A stretch of DNA of 29,820 nucleotides. It comes from Porphyromonadaceae bacterium UBA3318. Lineage in GTDB: Bacteria > Bacteroidota > Bacteroidia > Bacteroidales > Muribaculaceae. The notes beneath the pieces were generated by a model. It worked only from the letters and a program-made list of their open reading frames with translations. It was not told the origin of the DNA and searched no databases. Both the position numbers and the translations under genes were made by a program. Shown here in pieces: positions 1 through 10,694 of this stretch. The stretch covers positions 1 to 29,820 of the forward strand of contig DESI01000054.1 in assembly GCA_002361235.1 (NCBI GenBank). Reading direction: 5' to 3'. The first letter of the stretch is position 1. Each line of letters begins with the position of its first letter.

Positions 1-955
1 AGTTGTCGATGGGGAACTGGTCGGTGTCCCAGCCGTTCTGATAGTCGCCGCGGTTGGCATCGATGCTGCCGAGCATACCGTTGTCCACGGCTACTGCCAG
101 CTCATGCTCGAAGGTGTGGCCGGCCAGAGTGGCATGGTTCACCTCGATATTCACCTTGAAGTCCTTGTCCAGATTGTGGGCCTTAAGGAAGCCGATTACG
201 GTCTCGGTATCCACGTCATACTGATGCTTGCTGGGCTCCATGGGCTTCGGCTCGATCAGGAATGTGCCGGTGAATCCATTGGCGCGTGCATAGTCGCGTG
301 CCATGGTCAGCATGGTGGCTAAGTGCTCTTTCTCACGCTTCTGGTCGGTGTTCAGAAGGCTCATGTAGCCCTCGCGGCCGCCCCAGAACACATAATTCGT
401 ACCGCCAAGAGCGATGGTGGCGTCGATGGCGTTCTTGATCTGCACACATGCGCGTGCCACAACGTCGAAGTCGGGGTTGGTGGCGGCGCCGTTCATATAG
501 CGCGCGTGACCGAACACGTTGGCCGTACCCCACAGGTTCTTGATGCCCGTAGCGGCCATCTTCTCCTTCAGGTATGCGGTGATTTCGTGCATACGGTTCT
601 CATAGTCCTCGATGTCGTCGCCCAGGTCGCCGATCAGGTCGATGTCGTGGAAGCAGAAATACTCGATGCCGAGCTTCTGCATGATCTCGAAGCCTGCGTC
701 AGCCTTCTGCTTGGCGATGGTCATGGCGTCCTCGCCCTCGTTCCAGGGGAACTTCTTCGTTCCGCCGCCGAACTGGTCGCCGCCCTCGGCGCACAGTGTG
801 TGCCACCATGCCATGGCGAATTTCAGCCATTCCTTCATGGGCTTGCCCAGAACTACGCGCTCGGCGTCATAGTAACGATACGACATCGGATCGTACGATT
901 CCGTGCCTTTGAACTGAATCTTCCCGATGTGGGGGAAATATTCCTTTGTTGCCAT
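1..955 (-). CDS. xylA: Xylose isomerase, C-terminal part beyond window edge
   Basis: This enzyme interconverts D-xylose and D-xylulose in the cytoplasm, the first step of bacterial xylose use. About 318 N-terminal codons are visible of the roughly 440 usual for the family; the gene runs off the left edge. The frame opens MATKEYFP and holds the family landmarks: the catalytic His/Asp pair in FCFHDID (H103, D106), the metal ligand Glu in LIEPKP (E235), and the NIEVNHATLAGHTFEHE stretch (E271, H274), followed by SIDANRGDYQNGWDTDQFP. These fit the class II (longer) xylose isomerases. It lies 20 bases downstream of xylB with no promoter-like motif between, so the two are probably one transcript. 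Together with the GH31 gene of the window it suggests that xylose is released from a glycan and used. Confidence 0.97.
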   Translation of the reverse strand, partial: MATKEYFPHIGKIQFKGTESYDPMSYRYYDAERVVLGKPMKEWLKFAMAWWHTLCAEGGDQFGGGTKKFPWNEGEDAMTIAKQKADAGFEIMQKLGIEYFCFHDIDLIGDLGDDIEDYENRMHEITAYLKEKMAATGIKNLWGTANVFGHARYMNGAATNPDFDVVARACVQIKNAIDATIALGGTNYVFWGGREGYMSLLNTDQKREKEHLATMLTMARDYARANGFTGTFLIEPKPMEPSKHQYDVDTETVIGFLKAHNLDKDFKVNIEVNHATLAGHTFEHELAVAVDNGMLGSIDANRGDYQNGWDTDQFPIDN

Positions 956-975
956 TTCTTTGTGTGATTTATAGG

Positions 976-2457
976 TTATAATGATTTTACGAGTATGTTT
1001 TTCCAGCGGGCGAATGCGTCTACGTATGGCTGACGGTCGGCCGAGGGATGGATTACGTCAATCTGCTTGAGGGTGGCGAACGCCTGGTCGCGGTTGTCGT
1101 AGATACCGGCTCCGATTCCCGCGCCTCGGGCAGCTCCGGCCGAGCCGTCGGTGTCGAACAGCACGATGTCGGCACCCGAAACGGATGCAAGCGTGTCGCG
1201 GAACACGGGGCTGAGGAACATATTGGCGTGGCCGGCGTGTATCTTGTTGATCTGCATTCCGATGCCCTCCATCACCTCCATGCCGTACATCAGGGCGAAC
1301 ACGATGCCCTCCTGGGCGGCGCGCAGCAGGTCGTTGCGGTCGTTGATGTTGAAGCGGATGCCATGGAACGAAGCGCCCGGATCCTGATTCTTCAGCACGC
1401 GCTCGGCGCCGTTGCCGAAGGGGAGGATAGAGACGCCGCGGGAGCCTACGGGTGACTTGGCCGCCAGTTCGTTCATCATGTCGTACGAGCAGTCCGGTGC
1501 GGCCACGTTGCGTTTCATCCACGAATTGAGGATGCCGGTGCCGCTGATGCAGGTCATGACGCCGATGCGCGGATCCTCGGCGGTGTGGTTCACGTGCGCG
1601 AAGTTGTTGACGCGGCTCTGCGGGTCATAGTCCACGCGGTTGTTGATTCCGAACACCACGCCCGACGTACCGGCTGTTGCGGCTACCTCGCCCGGTTCGA
1701 ACACATTAAGCGACAGGGCGTTGTTGGGCTGGTCGCCGGCGCGGTAGGTGATGGGCGTGCCGGGAGCGAGACCAAGTTCGGCGGCAGCCTCGGCGGTGAG
1801 TCCGCCCTGGTTGCTGAAAGTGGGCACCACCTCGGGCAGAATGTCGGCCGGGTAGCCGAAATAGTCCATCAGAATCCTGGCGGGACCGTTCTCGCGGAAG
1901 TCCCAAAGCATATACTCGGACAGGCCCTCGGGGTTGGTGAGGCAGTTGCCGGTCATGCGCCAGGCCACATAGTCGCCGGGCAGCATTATCTTCCAGATGC
2001 GGTCGAATTTCTCAGGCTCGTTCTCTTTGACCCACGCCAGTTTGGTGGCGGTGAAGTTGCCGGGACGGTTCAGGATATGCGGCATGATGTTCTCGTCGCC
2101 GAGGTCGGCCGAAGCCTTCTCGCCGTATGGGACGCCACGGCTGTCGCACCAGATGATGGAATCGCGTATCACCTTGCCGGCCTTGTCCACCATGACCAGA
2201 CCGTGCATCTGGTACGAGATGCCGATGGCCTTGATGTCCTTGGGGTCGATTCTGGCCATGGCCATAACCGACTTGGTGGCTTCGACCACGCGGGTCCACC
2301 AGTCTTCGGGAGCCTGCTCGGCCCATCCTGGCTGAAGGCTCTTGATGGGAGCCTCCTGATGCGGGTAAAAGTCTGTGGCCAGCACTTTGCCGGTGGCCGC
2401 ATCCATCAGACACGCCTTGACCGACGATGTCCCGAGATCATATCCTAACAGTATCAT
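976..2457 (-). CDS. xylB: Xylulokinase (FGGY family)
   Basis: It phosphorylates D-xylulose with ATP to xylulose 5-phosphate, feeding the pentose phosphate pathway. The 493-residue protein has the FGGY layout: an N-terminal nucleotide-binding segment DLGTSSVKA (residues 7-15), the MHG substrate motif in SYQMHGLVMVD (81-91), the catalytic Asp in AGDQPNNA (D242), and the glycine-rich TAGTSGVVFG region that follows. Length is normal for the family. It is cytoplasmic, with no signal peptide. The xylA start is 20 bases after its stop. The upstream gap of 170 bases to the GH5 lipoprotein gene shows no TAnnTTTG promoter, so read-through from the GH5 genes is plausible. Other FGGY substrates cannot be fully excluded, but the adjacent xylA makes xylulose by far the most likely. 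Confidence 0.95.
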   Translation of the reverse strand: MILLGYDLGTSSVKACLMDAATGKVLATDFYPHQEAPIKSLQPGWAEQAPEDWWTRVVEATKSVMAMARIDPKDIKAIGISYQMHGLVMVDKAGKVIRDSIIWCDSRGVPYGEKASADLGDENIMPHILNRPGNFTATKLAWVKENEPEKFDRIWKIMLPGDYVAWRMTGNCLTNPEGLSEYMLWDFRENGPARILMDYFGYPADILPEVVPTFSNQGGLTAEAAAELGLAPGTPITYRAGDQPNNALSLNVFEPGEVAATAGTSGVVFGINNRVDYDPQSRVNNFAHVNHTAEDPRIGVMTCISGTGILNSWMKRNVAAPDCSYDMMNELAAKSPVGSRGVSILPFGNGAERVLKNQDPGASFHGIRFNINDRNDLLRAAQEGIVFALMYGMEVMEGIGMQINKIHAGHANMFLSPVFRDTLASVSGADIVLFDTDGSAGAARGAGIGAGIYDNRDQAFATLKQIDVIHPSADRQPYVDAFARWKNILVKSL

Positions 2458-2592
2458 GCTATTTGTCCTGATTCGTGTGTATGTTTTTAATTTCAGTATT
2501 AATTACGCTCGCGGGTGTGGAAATACACAAGCGCGGCGGAATTTTTTTGGGGACTGAAGCCAAAAGCCGGAACCAACCCGCCGGAAAGAGTA

Positions 2593-2620
2593 GCCGGAAA
2601 GTCCGCAAGGGCCTTCCGGC
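2593..2620 (-). other. Hairpin 7 bases after the GH5 lipoprotein stop
   Basis: Read on the minus strand, GCCGGAAGG and CTTTCCGGC form a stem directly after the TGA stop of the GH5 lipoprotein gene. No T-run follows, so it is not a standard intrinsic terminator. A similar hairpin follows the other GH5 gene (4489-4513). It may be an mRNA-stabilising or processing element, or a relic of gene duplication. Confidence 0.5.
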
Positions 2621-2627
2621 CGGAATG

Positions 2628-4361
2628 TCAATAGGGATACTTGCCGGCGGCGGCGCCCTGCTTGAGAGCAGCGAGATTATCGGGGTCGATTACGGTGCCC
2701 GTCTGGCGGTTGAACATCTCGTTGGGAGTGTCCCACAGGAATGGTACGGCACCGTGGGTCTTTGCAGATTTTACTATATAGGAGTGGTAATAGCAGCGCG
2801 ATGCGCGGTGCTTGGGCTCGTCGATTGTGGCCACGAACGAGCGGCGGCGACCGCAGCCGAACTCTCCGATAATCACGGGTATGCCCTTGTCGACGAAATT
2901 GGCCTTAAGTTTCTGCATCTGGGTGTCGATATGGTTTTCCTCGCCCCAGGTGCAGTCGCGGTCGGTGCCGGTGTGGAAATCCTTGCCCCAGAAGTATCTC
3001 ACCTTGGAGTTCGCGCCCCATTCGCCGTCATTCTGCAGTATGGTGAAGTCCGAGGGGTCGTAGCAGTGCACCTCGAGCATCATGCGGTCGTCCACATTGT
3101 CCTTGGGGAGATTGCCGACGCAGTATTTTACGGCGCGGTCTATATCGGTGCCGGGAGCCTGTACCACCAATACGCGGTTGGCATTGTTGGAGCCGGATGC
3201 GCGCACCACGTCGATAAATGTCTGCATGTAAGCCCTGAGGGCGTCGGCCGATGCCCGGGTGTCCTGGCCGGCCTCGTTGGCGCCGCAGAACACCAGGTGC
3301 TTGTCATAATCCTTGAAACGGTCGGCTATCTGTGTCCATAGCTCGCGCTGGATGCGGTCGACGTCGGCGGAGTAGGAATCGATGTGCTGTTCCATCCATC
3401 CCTCGTCCCAATGTATGTTCATGAATACATAGAGGCCGTTGGCGATGCAGAGCTGCACCACTTCATCCACGCGCTTCATCCAGTTCTCGTCGATCTTCAG
3501 CGTATTCTTGTCGGAATGGTTATACCATGCCACCGGGAGGCGCACGGCATCGAAACCTGATTCGCGGATGCTATTTACATAAGCCTCGTTGATCTTAGCG
3601 GCACCCCATGCCGTCTCGCCGCCGATTGCTTCAAGAGTGTTGCCGATGTTTATGGCCATAGAGATGTTGGCGGCGGTCCGCAAGGCCGTCTCGTCGCACC
3701 GGCCTGTGGATGTGGTTGCGGCCTGCCTTACGGCTACGGTCACGCTTTTGGTGTTGTCGGAATCAAGGGCGATTGTAACCGAGCCTTCACGAGCCTCGTT
3801 GCGGTAGTTGGCCCCAATCTTGACATATACCTTCGATTCGGAGAGAGACCGCACCGGGGCGGGTACTATTTCCATCCATCCGTCGGACACGGAGGCAGTA
3901 TACTCGCCGGTGGCCATCACTGGAATCCCGATTGTCTCGCCCTCGGCCTTGACTTCGGGCGCGGTGAATCCATCGGCAAGCAGTACGCCGTCGGCATTGC
4001 GCTGAGTCACGCTGACTGTCGCTTCGCCGGAGCCGCAGGTAATCTTCAGATTGGCTGTGCGGTCGTCGTATCCGTCATTGTCTGTGACGCTGACATTGAC
4101 GGCATAGACGGATCTGGACGCGCCGTTCAACGCGATGTCGCCTACGGTGAGCCACAAGGCGTCGGAAACGACGCTCGGTTTGGAAGGAGCGGTGACATAG
4201 AATGTCTGAGACGCTGCGGTCTTGAGAAATGTCAGTTCGGTTACACCAACATTGAAGCCGGATGTAACCGGATTGTCGGGAGTGTTGTCGTCATTGCTCT
4301 TGCAGGAGCCGGGCAGAAGCATAGTGCAGAGGAGTAAGGTCAGGTAGAGAAGTTTTTTCAT
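2628..4361 (-). CDS. GH5 endo-glucanase-type lipoprotein with two BACON-like modules
   Basis: This is a probable cell-surface endo-acting glucanase. Residues 1-20 form a lipoprotein signal peptide with lipobox LPGSC (C20). Two BACON-like Ig domains follow (about 35-122 and 128-215), then a GH5 catalytic barrel (about 225-577). Visible GH5 marks are NIGNTLEA (238-245), GFDAVRLPVAW (269-279), MNIHWD (314-319), the acid/base Glu in GANEAG (E363) and the nucleophile in IIGEFG (E500). The usual NEP reads NEA here. The fold resembles GH5 subfamily 4, which includes xyloglucanases, but subfamily and substrate are inference. It lies 162 bases downstream of a second GH5 gene and both proteins end GKYPY, so the pair probably arose by duplication with exchange of the N-terminal modules. 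It may be co-transcribed with xylBA. Confidence 0.9.
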   Translation of the reverse strand: MKKLLYLTLLLCTMLLPGSCKSNDDNTPDNPVTSGFNVGVTELTFLKTAASQTFYVTAPSKPSVVSDALWLTVGDIALNGASRSVYAVNVSVTDNDGYDDRTANLKITCGSGEATVSVTQRNADGVLLADGFTAPEVKAEGETIGIPVMATGEYTASVSDGWMEIVPAPVRSLSESKVYVKIGANYRNEAREGSVTIALDSDNTKSVTVAVRQAATTSTGRCDETALRTAANISMAINIGNTLEAIGGETAWGAAKINEAYVNSIRESGFDAVRLPVAWYNHSDKNTLKIDENWMKRVDEVVQLCIANGLYVFMNIHWDEGWMEQHIDSYSADVDRIQRELWTQIADRFKDYDKHLVFCGANEAGQDTRASADALRAYMQTFIDVVRASGSNNANRVLVVQAPGTDIDRAVKYCVGNLPKDNVDDRMMLEVHCYDPSDFTILQNDGEWGANSKVRYFWGKDFHTGTDRDCTWGEENHIDTQMQKLKANFVDKGIPVIIGEFGCGRRRSFVATIDEPKHRASRCYYHSYIVKSAKTHGAVPFLWDTPNEMFNRQTGTVIDPDNLAALKQGAAAGKYPY

Positions 4362-4488
4362 GTGTCGGTATAAAGGAGGACAGGCTTCCGCCGGTCCTGC
4401 GGAAAAAAAGATAAAAGTCGAGGCAGGAAGTCATCGCTCCGTAACTAACCCACGGGCGCGAAGGAAACCGGACCCCGGCTGACAGGTA

Positions 4489-4513
4489 GCCGGTAAGCCC
4501 CAAACCTTCCGGC
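4489..4513 (-). other. Hairpin 10 bases after the SusC-NTE/GH5 stop
   Basis: On the minus strand GCCGGAAGG pairs with CTTACCGGC, with one bulged base, just after the TAA stop. The similarity to the hairpin at 2593-2620 goes on into the following CCGGCTAC and CCGG-rich bases. There is no T-run after it, so full termination is unlikely. Confidence 0.5.
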
Positions 4514-4523
4514 TTGACTTGGA

Positions 4524-6020
4524 TTAATAAGGATACTTTCCGTTAGTGGCTCCGGTCATGATGCCGTTCACGATGTGAGTGGCCACCACGTTGCCGTTGC
4601 TGCGGTTGAACAGGCCGAACATGCCTACGCGTGACTCGCCGTTGTCCCAGTATATAGGCACGATGCCGTTGTCTTTGGCGGCTTTGGTGATGTACTCGAC
4701 GTAGTACTGCTCGGAATCCATGATAGTCCGGTCTGTGCCGGAGTGGCGCGTAGTGCCATACTCTCCCAGGATGACGGGAATGCCCTGGTCGGCGAATTTG
4801 GCCTTGAGGCGTCCGAACACGTCGTCGACGTGGTCTTCCTGATCAGTGTTGTTATTGACGTATCCCTTGCGGTAACCCCAGTACTGGTCCTGGTCGGCCG
4901 CATGGGTATAGTTGAAGGGATCGTAGAAGTGCACCTCCATCATGAGGTGGTTCTGAGCGGGATCGGATGGCATGGCCGTTTTGTTGAGGGCGTACCAGGG
5001 GTTGCAGCAGTAGGACTGCACCACCAGATTGCGCTGAGCGTTGTTGCCGCCGGTGGCGCGGACGGCATCGACGAATGTCTGGTTGAACAGGTCCACGGCC
5101 TCGCACTCGTCGGCGTTGGGCTCGCCCCACCATTCGTTGCCGTTGCGGGTGTTGCGTATCTCGTTATTGCCCGCGAATATCAGACGCTGGCCGTAATCCT
5201 TGAACTTGTAGGCTATCTGGGTCCAGATCGCAGCCTCCTTCCTGGCCACTGCGGGACCGTCGGTCATATTGGCGTGCAATTCCAGCCAGCCTCCGTCCCA
5301 GTGACAGTTGATGATGACATATAGGCCACGGCTGTAGCAATAGTCCACAACCTCCTTGACGCGGTTCAGCCAGTCCTCCTTGATGGTCCAGGGTTCCGCG
5401 TCGGCCACGAGCTTCTGTGCCGCGCCCCACGACAGCGGAATACGCACGGCGTTGAATCCGGCCTTCGCCACGCCGTCTATCAGAGCCTGATTCACCATCG
5501 GGTTGCCCCATCCGGTCTCGCCCGCCGGCACCTCCATGGTGTTGCCGATGTTCCATCCGGCATATATATGGCCGGCAGCCTCGGTGGCCGTCTCGCCGAT
5601 CTCGTCGCCCTTGGGATAATCGGGCCAGTCGGAGTTGGCTGCACCACCTCCCGCCTGGGTCAGCGTGACGGTCAGCGTGGCGTTCTTGTCGGCGTTCAGG
5701 GTCAGCACGACGTCGAGCTTGGAGCCGGTCACCTTGATCTCGCGGCTGTTCATGCCGACATAGCTGAAACGCAATGTCTGGCCCATTTCGGCATTGATGG
5801 TATAGTTGCCGTCAATGTCGGTCGAGGCACCTGTGGTGGTACCAACTACAAACACGGATGCGCCGATCAGCGGTTCGCCGTCCTGTGCCGACGTAACCGT
5901 ACCGGTCACCTTGATAGGCGCTGCACTCATAATGCCCGCGCCAACCAACAGTGCGACGCCTGCCAGCAATTGCCGGCCAAGTGTCTGTATCCAAGATTTT
6001 CTCTTGTTTGATTTTTCCAT
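4524..6020 (-). CDS. GH5 endo-glucanase-type enzyme fused to a SusC-like N-terminal extension domain
   Basis: This is a secreted GH5 glycoside hydrolase of 498 residues with an unusual front end. Residues 1-34 are a long signal peptide ending MSAAP with no lipobox cysteine. Residues 36-106 form a carboxypeptidase-D-regulatory-like domain (IKVTGTV, GEPLIGASV, DIDGNYTI, SYVGM, SKLDVVL) of the kind that starts SusC-type TonB-dependent transporters. A linker (107-145) replaces the expected plug and barrel. The GH5 barrel follows: GWNIGNTMEV (155-164), FNAVRIPLSW, INCHWDGGW, acid/base in GNNEIR (E287), EVHFYDP, and nucleophile in ILGEYG (E420). A surface or periplasmic endo-xyloglucanase or endo-glucanase role is inferred from neighbours and from resemblance to GH5_4. 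It is the first gene after the divergent control region and probably the head of the GH5-GH5-xylB-xylA unit. Confidence 0.9.
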   Translation of the reverse strand: MEKSNKRKSWIQTLGRQLLAGVALLVGAGIMSAAPIKVTGTVTSAQDGEPLIGASVFVVGTTTGASTDIDGNYTINAEMGQTLRFSYVGMNSREIKVTGSKLDVVLTLNADKNATLTVTLTQAGGGAANSDWPDYPKGDEIGETATEAAGHIYAGWNIGNTMEVPAGETGWGNPMVNQALIDGVAKAGFNAVRIPLSWGAAQKLVADAEPWTIKEDWLNRVKEVVDYCYSRGLYVIINCHWDGGWLELHANMTDGPAVARKEAAIWTQIAYKFKDYGQRLIFAGNNEIRNTRNGNEWWGEPNADECEAVDLFNQTFVDAVRATGGNNAQRNLVVQSYCCNPWYALNKTAMPSDPAQNHLMMEVHFYDPFNYTHAADQDQYWGYRKGYVNNNTDQEDHVDDVFGRLKAKFADQGIPVILGEYGTTRHSGTDRTIMDSEQYYVEYITKAAKDNGIVPIYWDNGESRVGMFGLFNRSNGNVVATHIVNGIMTGATNGKYPY

Positions 6021-6180
6021 TGGTATACTTGTTGTAGTTTTTCAGTATTATTGATGTATGGCTTTTTAGTTTTTACAGTGTGTCACTAAAGGTCGGTTTT
6101 GTGTGTCATGGTAATAATCAAACGGCCGGGAATTGTGCGAAGGTCAGACGCACGGACCGGCTTCGGCGTTATTTCCGTTG

Positions 6181-6188
6181 CAAAATTA
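6181..6188 (-). promoter_or_regulatory. Promoter -7 element for the GH5/xyl unit
   Basis: On the minus strand TAATTTTG followed by CA matches the Bacteroidetes -7 consensus TAnnTTTG. No clear -33 TTG lies 19-21 bases upstream, as is common for promoters that need an activator. It implies a leader of about 150 bases before the GH5 start, with a small hairpin at 6135-6153 (GTGCG/CGCAC). Confidence 0.5.
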
Positions 6189-6247
6189 GTATTTGTTCAC
6201 ATTTGTTCAGGGGGTTTGATGATTATAAGGCGTGACTGAAATGTTCC

Positions 6248-6325
6248 ATCTTAACATTTACTGTAAATAAGGGGGGTATGGAATGTTAACACTACGTTAT
6301 AACATGTTATAAAACATATTCAATA
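6248..6325. promoter_or_regulatory. Clustered inverted repeats, candidate regulator sites in the divergent control region
   Basis: The 421-base gap between the GH5 and regulator genes (6021-6441) holds no gene. Its middle contains ATTTAC-T-GTAAAT (6256-6268), TTAACATT (6251-6258) facing AATGTTAA (6282-6289), a perfect 16-base palindrome TTATAACATGTTATAA (6297-6312), and AACATATTC just after it. The last motif recurs upstream of the GH31 promoter. These are candidate binding sites for the neighbouring hybrid two-component regulator; that link is inference. Confidence 0.5.
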
Positions 6326-6361
6326 AGTCGGCTGAAATAGCAGGAATAAGATAGGTTTTGT

Positions 6362-6369
6362 TAATTTTG
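6362..6369 (+). promoter_or_regulatory. Promoter -7 element for the hybrid sensor gene
   Basis: TAATTTTG, followed by CA, fits the Bacteroidetes -7 consensus and lies 72 bases before the regulator start codon. The 12-base context GTTAATTTTGCA is identical to that of the GH31 promoter. No convincing -33 element is seen. Confidence 0.5.
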
Positions 6370-6441
6370 CAATGAAATATACACAGAATCTGTCAGGGGG
6401 TCGTTAACCCTGACACTTCTGCAGGGAAAGCACAGAATCGC

Positions 6442-10446
<4,005 letters not shown>

Positions 10447-10454
10447 ATATGTTG

Positions 10455-10536
10455 ATTTAACATATTATCCCTTATTGGGAAACATCGTGCGATGTATATT
10501 AACATCGTGATAATAACCAGTCAACATATTCGGTTG
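10455..10536 (+). promoter_or_regulatory. Repeated AACAT motifs upstream of the GH31 promoter
   Basis: Four AACAT-containing motifs lie in about 75 bases: TTTAACATATTAT, AACATCGTGCGATGT (arms ACATCG/CGATGT), TTAACATCGTGATAA and CAACATATTCGG. They end at the -33 element, which is the normal place for activator sites. AACATATTC also occurs upstream of the regulator gene. Binding by the regulator is inference. Confidence 0.45.
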
Positions 10537-10564
10537 ATTCGGGATGAATATTAAGTTAATTTTG
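10534..10564 (+). promoter_or_regulatory. Promoter of the GH31-GH2 unit
   Basis: TTG (10534-10536), a 20-base spacer and TAATTTTG (10557-10564) match the Bacteroidetes -33/-7 promoter in both sequence and spacing. Transcription would start near 10571, giving a leader of about 125 bases before the GH31 start. Confidence 0.65.
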
Positions 10565-10605
10565 CAGTGTCGGAACCGGTGGTTTCCGGCACTGATTGTT
10601 TTGAA

Positions 10606-10667
10606 CTGACAGAGAACCTTAAAAATACGTTTTAAAGGCAACAACACTGCTGACAGAGAACTTTAAA
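10606..10667 (+). repeat. 18-base direct repeat in the GH31 leader
   Basis: CTGACAGAGAACCTTAAA (10606-10623) recurs as CTGACAGAGAACTTTAAA (10650-10667), 44 bases apart with one mismatch. Both copies lie downstream of the predicted start site and so in the 5' untranslated RNA. The function is unknown. Confidence 0.7.
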
Positions 10668-10694
10668 GAGACTAACACAAAACATACCCGATAG

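Noticed and set aside
1585..2448. Long open frame on the plus strand opposite xylB (287 codons)
   Set aside because: It lies wholly within xylB on the other strand, has no recognisable domain, and its composition (His/Val/Gly-rich) is that of an antisense shadow in GC-rich coding DNA.
2540..2555. T-run with G-run (ATTTTTTTGGGG) on the plus strand as a terminator
   Set aside because: No plus-strand gene ends here and no stem precedes it; on the minus strand it is an A-run.
4291..4503. 70-codon minus-strand frame in the gap between the GH5 genes
   Set aside because: It overlaps the start of the GH5 lipoprotein gene in another frame, has no known motif, and the gap shows RNA-hairpin features instead.
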